A stretch of DNA of 64,000 nt from Cycas panzhihuaensis (Eukaryota; Cycadophyta). Positions 1 to 8,875 of this stretch are shown here, piece after piece. The stretch covers positions 247,263,741-247,327,740 of the forward strand of contig CM041465.1 in assembly GCA_023213395.1 (NCBI GenBank), written 5' to 3'. The position numbers were made by a program, and so were the translations under genes. Every line of letters begins with the position of its first letter. Within the stretch, counting starts at the first letter, position 1. The notes under the pieces are model-generated. The model was not told the origin of the DNA. It saw nothing but the letters and a program-made list of their open reading frames with translations, and did no database searches.

Positions 1-2133
1 ATTGCCTATGTGGCAAATCAAAGTCCTACATCAGCAGTCATCGACATCACACTAGAGGAGGCTTGTGTTGGCAAAAAGCCTACTGTTAGCCATTTGAGGA
101 CTTTTGGGTGCATTGCATATATGCACATCCTCGATCAACAAAGATCTAAATTAGATAAACATAGTCTTAAATGTATCTCTATAGGCTATGCCATTCACAA
201 CAAGGCATGTAAATTGTATGATCCCATTGCTAAGAAAATGCCTCTCTCAAGAGATGTTATCTTTGCTGAAGTTGATCACAAGGAGTTGGAACCAGTATCC
301 ATCCAGCCTCCTATTGACAAAGGCAAATAGATTGTTGAGGACTTTCTTTCCTCTCAATCTTCCACACCATGTACATCATCTGCACTGGTTGTCCCATCTA
401 CATCATCAGAATCTACTCCACTTAGTCCCAGCATATCTTTTGTTGATCAACCACTCCGACCAGAAGTTCTTGAGGTTCAAGTCACATTAGTCAAAAAGTT
501 GCCCAAATGGTACACTTAGACTATTTAGGACAGCCAGATTATTGAAGGAAAATGTCCATCCAAGATGTGGCAGCAAACCAATTATGCACTTATGGGTGAA
601 TTGTTATGTGTTGATGAGCCTTCCACTTTTGAGGAGGCATATGAAAATGAAAATTGGAAGACTACCATGGATGAAGAAATCCATTCTATTAAGTAGAATG
701 GAACATGGGATTTGGTAGAATTGCCTAAGTACAAATAGGCAATCAGTTGCAAATGGGTTTATAAAACCAAATTCCACTCTAATGGGACTCTCAAGCGGCA
801 AAAGTCATGACTTGTTGCAAAGGGCTTCAAATAAAAAGAAGGCATTGATTATGAGGAAACTTTTGCACCTGTTGTGAACATGAACACCATCAAACTTATC
901 TTGGCCTTAGCTACTCAATGCAAATTGCAAGTTTACTAGATGGACGTGAAGAGTGCCTTCCTCAATAGCGATTTTCAAGAGGAGGTATATTTTGAGCAAC
1001 CTCCTGGTTATAAAGTACAAGGCAAGGAGTACATGGTTTGTCACTTTAAAAAAGTTTTGAATGGCTTAAAACAGGCCCCACGAGCATGGTACTCTAAAAT
1101 CGATGATTATTTCTTGAGACATGAATATCATCAATCCACATCATATCCTAACTTATACATTAAAGTTGGGAAGGACTATGCCATTTTTATTGTCTTGTAT
1201 GTTGATGACTTAGTGATCATTGGAAATGACACTAAGATGATTGAAATTCTCCAAGGTGACTTGAAGAGAAGTTTTGAGATGACAGATCTTAGACTTCTCC
1301 ATTATTTTTTAGGCTTTGAGGTATGGCATTAGCCAGGCTATATCTTCATCTCTCAAGCAAAATATTCTTGGGACATTTTGCAGCGGTTCAGAATGCAAGA
1401 TTGTAAACCAACGCCTATGTCTATGGAGAATGGAACGAAGTTGACTCTCAATGAGGAAGTTGAACCTGCAGATCCCACTCTTTTTCGACAACTAGTTGGT
1501 AGCCTAATCTACCTCACCAACACTAGATCGAACATTTCATTTGCTGTTGGAATTTGTTTCAGGTACATGTCTCACCCTGATTAGAAACATTGGAATGCAA
1601 CTAAACGCATACTAAGATACATCAAAGGCATATTGCAACATGGCCTTTAGTATGTACACAATGAGAACTTCATCCTGGAAGGGTTATCAGATTCTGATTG
1701 GGCAGGATGCTAGGGTAGTTGTAGATCAACCTCAGATTACTGTTTTATCCTTGGTTCTGGAGTTATTTCGTGGAGTTGCAAGAAGCAACCAAATGTTACC
1801 TTGTCATTCACGAAAGCAGAGTACAAAGTTGCAGTTAGTGCAACTTGTGAGGCTATTTGGATTCGAACGATTCTTGGAGAGCTTGAACTTGAGTAGAATC
1901 ACTCTACCAGGTTGTATTGCGACAATCAAAGTGTGCTCAAGTTGACCAAGAATCTTGTTTTTCATGCGCGGACCAAACACATAGAGGTTCATCACCATTT
2001 CATCAGAGAGCATGTTCAGAACGGTGAGATCAACCTCCATTACAAACCTACAAAGCAACAGACAATAGATATCTTTACCAAGCCACTTGGTGGAAAAAAG
2101 TTTGTAAAATTTAGAGAAGGTCTAGGGGTTTGA
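1..2133 (+). pseudogene. H pol: integrase C-terminus, RT and RNase H, disabled by stops
   Basis: Part of a copia polyprotein that would integrate, reverse transcribe and degrade template RNA in virus-like particles. One reading frame runs from base 10 to 2133. It contains the integrase C-terminal part (1-330), a Ser/Pro-rich linker, the RT start (the WDLVELP motif near 710), the RT catalytic YVDD at 1198-1209, and the RNase H tail (YCDNQSVLKL near 1915, HHHFI near 1993, DIFTKPLG near 2070). I count 13 in-frame stops and no frameshift; 11 of the 13 are TAG. Several coincide with stops in K (after KYK near 736, after EVWH near 1331, after WAGC near 1711). The family is certain; the copy cannot make a full protein. 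Confidence 0.92.
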
Positions 2134-2160
2134 CTTAACATTGTAAACAGTAACGGGGGG

Positions 2161-2738
2161 TGTTAAACCTTATGTTTACATGTTAAGTATATGTGCTTTA
2201 TTATTCATGTATTATTTGTATTTTATGGGGTGACTTATCACTTAAGTGATAAAGTACACACCCACATTCTTTTCAAGTGACATAACATTGTGACTTAAGG
2301 GTCAAAATGACCATTATGCACTTTTGCTCACTTGAGAGCCCACATGTCCTAAATGCAAAGGATGTAGCTTGGATGTTTGACACTTGTCAAACATCCAGCA
2401 CCTTAGGTCTTTTCTGTAACTCTAGTCAAACATCCAGCACCTTAGGTCTTTTCTGTAACTCTATATATTGATACCACTTCTCATGTATCTCATATAGAGT
2501 GTGAGTACCGTTGTTATGCTGGCAGTTTGCTAATCAAATTGTTATTTATTTGGAGATTAGACCAATTCCATCTCTTCCATATTTTGGTATTGTCTTGCTC
2601 ATGCTCTTTCATGCTTTGGTCTATTATCTTGCTTATTTGAGTAGCTTTCATTATTGGTGTTAATCATTTTCATTCTAGAGCTAGATTAGCACACCTTTCT
2701 AGATCCTAGTTATTGTAGGCTGAATGCCATTTCTAACA
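2161..2738 (+). repeat. H 3' LTR
   Basis: Starts TGTTAAACC directly after the polypurine tract and ends TTCTAACA. It matches the LTRs of K and I in its first 400 bases. It carries the palindrome TTATCACTTAAGTGATAA (2235-2252), a second inverted repeat at 2370-2397 (arms of 13 with a 2-base spacer) and a TATATATT box near 2463. It is 578 bp, slightly longer than K because of an internal 39-bp duplication. Confidence 0.92.
2386..2463 (+). repeat. 39-bp tandem duplication in H LTR
   Basis: The unit beginning GTCAAACATCCAGCACC is repeated twice without visible change, at 2386 and 2425. It duplicates the right arm of the LTR palindrome and the run up to the TATA box. K and I lack it. Confidence 0.9.
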
Positions 2739-2860
2739 ATTTGACATACTGCTCAACAAACGAGCAAGCTGCAGATATCTTAACAAAGCTGCTCAACAAA
2801 GACAAATTTCAAGTTCTTAGAGATAAAATAGGATTGAAAAGATTAAACATTAAGAGAGGT
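2739..2860 (+). pseudogene. G RNase H C-terminus
   Basis: The plus-strand frame reads LTYCSTNEQAADILTK, then LLNKDKFQVLRDKIGLK, which is the standard copia RNase H tail with the ADILTK motif. This is followed by a short purine-rich tract (AAGAGAGG) just before the LTR. No start is visible because H splits the gene. The visible piece has no stop before its natural end. It closely resembles the RNase H tail of M (58060-58170), so G and M are members of related families. Confidence 0.85.
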
Positions 2861-3056
2861 TGTTAGAATATGATGTTTTATCTAGGAATGTTTGAGGGTC
2901 ATGTAAAACCCCTCTTTATGTAACATAGACAAATGTATGCCACATGTCAACAAGATACATGGTGGTTACAATTTCACATTGTATATATAAAGTGTTCACT
3001 TTTCATAATAGAAAGCAAGTTATTCTTCAATCTGAGTTTATGTTTTAGCTTTAGCA
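2861..3056 (+). repeat. G 3' LTR
   Basis: Begins TGTTAGAATATGATG after the polypurine tract; the end at TTTAGCA (3056) is inferred from where F coding resumes. About 196 bp. A TATATAAA box lies near 2985. The first 25 bases resemble the LTR starts of B, M, N and E. Confidence 0.75.
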
Positions 3057-3991
3057 TCAATGTAGCCATACAACTTTGTCTCTTCACCACGAAGGTATTT
3101 AAGACCAAGATTTAGAGTCCCTTTCAAGTACTTCAGAATCTGCTTTGCTGCAAGCCAATGTGGTTCTTGAGGATTCTGCACATAACGAGAAACCAATCCA
3201 GCAACATAGGCAATATTTGGTCTGGTGTGAGTTAAACATATTAGACTCTCTACCAACTAGTGATACATGGTTCCATTTACAGAGGGTTTGGCCATGTCTT
3301 TCTATAGCTTTGTGCCTTTAGCACATGGCGTTGCAATTGGTTTGCAGTCTTGCAACATCATGATTCTATCTTCCATCTGCTTGACTTCAATGCCTAGGAA
3401 GTAGTGTAGAGGCCCAATGTTTGTCATATCAAAGGTCATTCCCAAATTGGATTTAACTTTAACAATAGTCTTATTACAGTGGCCTCCAATGATTAAATCA
3501 TCCACATACAACACAATAAGGACTATCGAAGCCCTACTTATTTTAACATGCAGATTCAACTCCAAGTCTGTAGCAACAAAACCCTTTTCTTTCAGTTTAG
3601 CATTGATCTTGCCATACCAAGCATGGGTGTTAGGCCATAGAGTGATTTCTTTAAACGGCATGCAAGATGCTTAATGAATCCCAGATGTTGTGACATATAA
3701 ATCTCCTCCTTTAGATTGCCATTAAGAAATGCATACTTAACGTCCATTTGGTGTAACTCCCAATCATATGTAACTGCTAAGGAAATTGTCAACTGGATCA
3801 TGGTTATCTTGGAGACTAGTGCAAATGTCTTTTCATAATCAATTCCTTCCTTCTGTTTAAACCCTTGAGCAATAAACATGGCCTTGTACTTGTCCACCTC
3901 TCCATTGGAGCGAAGCTTTGTCTTGTAGACCCACTTGCATCCAACTAGGTTCTTCTTCGGAGGTAAGGGAACTAAATCCCAACCATATGCA
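3057..3991 (-). pseudogene. F RT and start of RNase H
   Basis: Read downward from 3991 on the minus strand: the RT entry motif (WDLVPLPPKK, CKWVYKTK), QMDVKYAFLNG near 3740, and the catalytic YVDD intact at 3497-3508. The thumb and start of the connection follow, ending at LYGYIDAK near 3060 where G interrupts. The reading frame shifts near 3600-3660 and again near 3300. The GLKQ-type motif after SLYG is degraded (SLYGLTPML). The other half of this gene is at 28487-30844, beyond B. Confidence 0.88.
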
Positions 3992-3996
3992 GCTCT

Positions 3997-4186
3997 TTTA
4001 GAAACTCTCAAATGATTGATTAATATTAATGAGGGAGAGCCCTCTATAAACAGAGTACAACATACAAGAATCTTGAAAACTACTTGATGCATCATTGCCA
4101 CTTTTCACAAGAGTACAAAAAGGGGTTTATGACACATAACCCTTACAATAGTGATATAAGACCTAGATAAAACATTATTCTTAACA
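3997..4186 (-). repeat. B 3' LTR
   Basis: On the minus strand it starts TGTTAAGAATAATG and ends TTTCTAAA, where the partner LTR ends TTTCTACA. The polypurine tract (AAGAGAGGG on the minus strand) lies at 4187-4195. Length 190 bp, matching 28292-28481. Confidence 0.93.
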
Positions 4187-5162
4187 CCCTCTCTTAATGT
4201 GTTATCTCTTTTATTCCTAATTTATCAGTGAAGAATTGAAATTTGTCTTTGTTCAATGGCTATGTAAATATGTCTACTGTCTACTTTTCTGATGCACAAT
4301 GTAAAAGTTCAATCTCCTTGCTTTGAATTTCTCCCTTATGAAATGATGATGAACCTCTATTTGTTTCGTCCTTGCATGGAAAACAAGATTTTTTGTCATA
4401 TTGATTGTGCTTTGATTGTCACAATACAAGATGGTTGGTAGTTTTTGTTCTTGTCCCAAGTCTTTCAACAATTGTTTGATCCAGATTGCTTTGCATGTTG
4501 CACTAACAACTGATTTGTATTCAAATTCTCTAGAAGACAAAGCAACAGTGGGTTGTTTTTAATTGCTCTAGGAAATTATTGCTGATTCTAAAGAGAAACA
4601 ATATCTTGTCATGGATTTTCTTTTTGTTCTATCTCCTGTCTAGTCGGAGTCACTATAACCTATTAGCTGCACAACATTGTTCTATGTATAACTTAATCCA
4701 AGATTTACATTCCCTTTTAAATATCTGAGTATTCATTTTGCTGCATTCGAGCGTGTTACTTTTGGTTCCTTCATAACTCTAGAGACCACTTCGACTGAAA
4801 AGGTGATGTTTGATTTGGTAGCAGGAAGATAGATCAGACTTCCAACCAGCTGTCTGTATGTGGTTGCATTTATTGTTTGTCCTTCTGCATCAGAATTGAA
4901 TATACAACCTATTTCCATAGGTGTGGCACAACTATTACAGTTTTCCGTGTTATGCTTTTTAAGTACATTTTTGATGTACTTTGATTGAGACATAATAATG
5001 GAGTCTTTTAACTGTGTTACTTCAATTCCAAGATAGTAATGTAGTATTCTAAGATCAGTTGTCTCAAAAACGTTTTCTAATTGACTTTTGATGAATGCAA
5101 TTGAGCTAACATCGCTTCTTGTAAGTAGCATGTCATTTGCATACACTAGTATAATTGTTATT
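4187..5162 (-). pseudogene. B RT C-terminus and RNase H
   Basis: Minus strand. The RT catalytic box reads Y-A-N-D at 5132-5143 where YVDD is expected, so the first catalytic aspartate is replaced. Then come the thumb (LRILHYYLGIE), NVLKKHN, the TPMEIG segment, YRQLVGSLIYL and the RNase H parts (SREFEYKSVVSATCKA, LYCDNQSTINMTKN, HHHFIREK). Stops and frameshifts separate the pieces near 4270, 4560 and 4730. The RT is cut at 5162 by E; about 20 codons between this piece and the one restarting at 24513 are missing. Confidence 0.9.
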
Positions 5163-5398
5163 TGTCCCTATAACTTAATGCAAAGAAACTCATAAATAGA
5201 AGAGAGTTGTAAAACAGACTTGTATTCCTTTGGAGATATGATCTCCTTAAATATACAACAATTCTTGTAACTGTTGTATCTTGATTTGTAACTGACTTCT
5301 CCTAGAGTGACACATGTCACTTAATTAAATGTGAGTTATATAATAAGGGTTTGTCATATTACCCTTTACATCATCTAGATAAACATTATATCCTAACA
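5163..5398 (-). repeat. E 3' LTR
   Basis: On the minus strand it starts TGTTAGGATATAATG and ends GGGACA; about 236 bp. The inner edge is firm because it abuts a purine tract (AATAAAGGG). The outer edge at 5163 is an estimate, since the partner LTR is missing and B coding resumes within a few bases. Confidence 0.75.
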
Positions 5399-6934
5399 CC
5401 CTTTATTAATGTTTTATCTCTTTCAGTCCTATTCTATCTCCCAGAATTTGAAACTTTTCTTTTCCAAGGGGTTTTGTCAGCAAATCTGTAATTTGCTCTG
5501 TAGTAGGACAATATTCCAATTCAATTTCTTTATTGTGAACCTTCTCCCTTTTAAAGTGATGGTACACTTCTATATACTTTGTTCTAGCATGAAGAATTGG
5601 ATTCTTGGTTAACTTGATAGTACTCTAATTATCACAATGCAGAACTGTTGCTTGATTCTGTCGTTGTTCTAATTCAACTAGAAGTTGTCTTAACCAGACT
5701 ACTTCACATGTTGCAGTTATAGCTGCCTTGTATTCAACTTCAGTTGATGAGAGTGCAACTGTGGGTTGCTTTTTGCTACATCAGGAAATTGCAGAACCCA
5801 AGAAGAAGTAATATCCACTTGTGGATTTCCTTTGTTCCTTGTCTCTTGCCCAGTTTGAGTCATTGTTTTTTTTTAGTTTTGTTGGTCCTTCTCGGGGATA
5901 GATCAATTTTAATTCTATTGTTTCTTGTAGATATCTCAATATCCTTCTAGCAACTTTCCAATGTCTGACTTTGGGTTCCTACACGTACCTAGAGACCAGT
6001 TTTACTAAGTATGATATATCTGGTCTGGTGGTTGTAAGTTATATCAAACTTCCAATTAGTTGTCTGTACAAGGTGATGTCTATTGACTGTTCTCCTTCAT
6101 CTGCAGCCATGTTGCAATTCACTTCCATGGGTGTTGCACAAGGATTACAATTTATCATCCTGAATTTGATCAACAAATTTCTTATGTATTTATTTTGAGA
6201 CAAGGCAATGTGATTCTGCTGTTGATTTACTTCCAGTCCCATATAATAGTTAAGAAGGCCTAAATCTGTCATTTCAAACTTTCTTTTGAGTTGTTTCTTT
6301 ATGTTTATGACTGATTCTTCATCATTTCTTGTGAGAATCATGTCATCTACATAGACAATAATTACTGTAATCAGCCCATACCTTTTTCTTGTGTATAGAC
6401 TGGAACCAGAATTACATCGTTGGAACCCATTTTGTACAGATGTTGGTCCAATTTAGCATACCAGGCCTGAGGAGCTTGTTTTAGCCCATATAGGGCTTTC
6501 TTTAATTTGCACACTAAATATTCCTGTCCTTCTTTGATGTATCCTTTAGGCTGTGACATGTAAACCTCTTCTTCCAATTCTCCATTCAAGAAGGCACTTT
6601 TTACATCTAACTGAAAAATTTTCCAGTTATGTAAAGTTGCTAGTGCAATTACAGTTCTTACTGTATCCAGCTTGGCCATAGGAGAAAAGGTCTCATCAAA
6701 ATCAACTCCTGTTGTTTGGGTATATCCCTTCGCAACAAGTCGAGCTTTGTGCTTTTCCACCTTTCCACTAGCTCCTTCTTTAATTTTGTAGACCCATTTG
6801 CAATTCACCACTGGTTTGTTAGGAGGCATTTCCACTAAGTCCCATGTTTGATTTTTGACAATTGAATCCATTTCGAAGCCCATGTCTGCTTTCCATTTTG
6901 GTTGATTTTGGGCTTCTTGGAAAGATTGTGGTTC
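5399..6934 (-). pseudogene. E RT and RNase H
   Basis: Minus strand. RT begins near 6934 (QTWDLVEMPPNKPVVNCKWV), followed by RLVAKGYTQ, FQLDVKSAFLNGELEEEVYM, LYGLKQAPQAWYAKLDQ, the intact catalytic YVDD at 6342-6353, LGLLNYYMGLE, TPMEVN and LYRQLIGSLI. RNase H motifs continue to 5400 but are broken by stops and shifts: a shift near 6371 separates palm halves, and from 6040 to 5400 no long frame survives. The 331-residue stretch that ends at 6371 is the longest open segment in E and holds the linker and the first half of RT. Confidence 0.9.
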
Positions 6935-8318
6935 AACTCGACTGAGCAAGGCCTTGGGCTTTTGACTTCTTGTTTTGTGTTCAAGTACGTCTCCTCCTCC
7001 TCCTCCAACCATTTTGATGAACCATTTGGGCAATTTCTTTTCCCTTTTTGATTCTTCTCTAGTCTTTGATTGCTTTATAGATGAACTTTCTCCCTTTGTT
7101 GATTGCTCTGAGCTTTCTTCTTTGGCTAACTTTGTATGAGTTGGAGAGGATTCCGTGAAGGGAATCTCTTCTGTGGTGATTTCTAAAGTTTCTTCTGTGA
7201 AGACTTTATGACCTAAATCCTTTGCTTCTTCTTCAGTTACTTTCCTTTGAGACTGAGCACTTGAATTGTTTTCTTCATTAAAGACAATATCTTTGCTTAC
7301 ATAGATTTTATTTGTTTTCGGATCAATGCATTTGTAAGCTTTCGAGTTTTTGCTGTGTCCTATCATGATACATTCTATGCTTTTTGTATCAAGTTTTGAT
7401 CTCCTCGTCTAGTATATGAACAAAGACTTGGCTACCAAATATCTTAAGAGAATTGACGTTAGGTTTCTTACTTGTCCAAGCTTCCTCAGGTGTGATATTC
7501 TCCAATGCTTTCATTGGGTTTCTATTTATTAGATAGCAAGCAGAACTAACAGCCTCTGTCGGATATAATTTGGGGACTTGCTCTTCGTGGACCATGCTGC
7601 GAGCCATTTCCATTAGAGTTATGTTTTTCCTTTTAGCAACTCCGTTGTACTGAGGTGTGTAGGGAGTTGTAAATTGTCTACTTATCCCATTTATCTTGCA
7701 GTAGTTTAGAAAGTCCTTTGAGATATATTCACCACCTCTATTTCATCTAATGCATTTTATTTTTGCTTTGGATTCCAATTCATTGAAAGGGGTGTGAGTA
7801 GTCCACAAAGATCCGTATGAATTAATTCCAGCTTGGTTTGTGCCCGCCATTTGCTCTCTTTGAATGGTAGTTGATGCTGTTTACTGAATTGACAACCCTT
7901 GCAGACAAAATTATCAAAGGAGATGTGAGGTAGTCCATTCACCATGTCAAAAGTTTCCATTACTTTTAATGTTTCTATTGGAAGATGTCCATACTTCAAA
8001 TACCGCACTTTATTATTAAAATTTACAATAGTACAAGCTTTCAAACCCAGGTTGGGTATTACAGGATCTGACATCAGTCTGTACAAATCATTACATCTTA
8101 TACCTTTAGCTATTGCTTCCCCATTATTTTTCATATCTAGTATGTGACAATATCCTCCTCCTTTAAATATAGTTCTTAGTCCCTTTTTGCTCAGTTGTGA
8201 AACAAACATAAGGTTCATTTTTAATCCAGGGACTAATAGTACATTGCCAATTTTCTTCGCATTTCCTTGCAGGTTAATAGCAATGGTACCTACCCTTTTT
8301 ATGCCAAGTGGGTATTTA
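6935..8318 (-). pseudogene. E integrase and linker
   Basis: Minus strand. The piece starts just after the protease (GNVLLVPGLKMNLMFVSQLS near 8200). The zinc-binding region has YLKYGHLPIE, so its first His is Tyr, and the Cys pair is FVCKGCQF near 7900. The first catalytic Asp is present in LIHTDLCG near 7815. The middle of the catalytic core (7620-7757) is broken by stops. The integrase C-terminal part resumes at 7613 with MEMARSMVHEE, and a Lys/Glu/Ser-rich linker leads into RT. Element I inserted at 8318. Confidence 0.86.
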
Positions 8319-8861
8319 TGTTAAATCTTATGTTTACATATTGAGTATATGCACTTTATTTTTTCATTCATTATTTGTACTTTATGGGGTGGCTTATCAC
8401 TTAAGTGATAAAGTGCACACCCACATTCTTTCTAGTGACACAACATTGAAAGGGTCAAATGGACCCTCATGCATCTTTGCTCACTTGAGAGCCCAAAAGG
8501 ACACATGTCCTTCATGCATAACATGCAAGACATGCAATGCATGTAGCTTAGATGTTTGACACTTGTCAAACATCCAATGCTATTAGGTCTCTTCAGTTAC
8601 TCTATATATTGAGACCTCTTCTCATGTTTCACATGTAGAGTTGGAGTTGTATTGTTATGCTATCAGTTTTCTAATCAACTAGTATTCTTTTGGAGATTGG
8701 ACCAATTCCATCTCCTCCCATTTAATATCATCTTGCTCTTTGTACTTTGATCTTGCTCAATTTTCATTTCATTTCCATTGTTAGCCTTGTTCTCATGCTT
8801 TCTAGAATTAGAGTGAATTATCTTTTGGATCTTGGGTTTCATAGGTTTGCCACTTTCAACA
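8319..8861 (+). repeat. I 5' LTR
   Basis: Starts TGTTAAATC and ends TTTCAACA, immediately before the primer site; 543 bp. It has the TTATCACTTAAGTGATAA palindrome near 8395-8412, the second palindrome near 8550-8575 and a TATATATT box at 8603-8610. It aligns throughout with K and H. Confidence 0.93.
8603..8610 (+). promoter_or_regulatory. TATA box of I LTR
   Basis: TATATATT about 30 bases after the LTR palindrome. It sits in the same position as TATATAAT in K (40460) and L, so it is the likely U3 promoter core. Confidence 0.65.
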
Positions 8862-8863
8862 TT

Positions 8864-8875
8864 TGGTATCAGAGC
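8864..8875 (+). other. I primer binding site
   Basis: TGGTATCAGAGC, two bases after the LTR end, complementary to the 3' end of plant initiator-Met tRNA. This is the intact form; K has one change at the last base. Confidence 0.9.

Larger units (their letters stand above)
1..2738 (+). mobile_element. Element H: Ty1/copia retrotransposon, 3' part
   Basis: The window opens inside a copia element on the plus strand. Integrase C-terminus, RT and RNase H are followed by a G-rich polypurine tract (ending at 2160) and a 578-bp 3' LTR. The right edge is placed at 2738 because from 2739 the sequence resumes the RNase H reading frame of a different element (G), so H sits inside G. The likely target duplication is ATTTG at 2739-2743, but the left copy lies outside the window. 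H belongs to the same long-LTR lineage as K, L, J and I. Confidence 0.93.
2739..3056 (+). mobile_element. Element G: Ty1/copia, last 0.3 kb
   Basis: What remains in the window is the RNase H end and 3' LTR of a short-LTR copia element, interrupted by H. Its right edge meets minus-strand RNase H of F at 3057, so G was inserted into F. The body of G lies to the left of the window. Confidence 0.85.
5163..8318 (-). mobile_element. Element E: Ty1/copia, 3' half
   Basis: Minus-strand copia with its 3' LTR at 5163-5398, then RNase H, RT and integrase up to 8318, where I interrupts within the region just after the protease. The 5' half (protease, gag, leader, 5' LTR) is absent from the window. I propose it was lost in the deletion marked at 11355. 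Confidence 0.87.
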
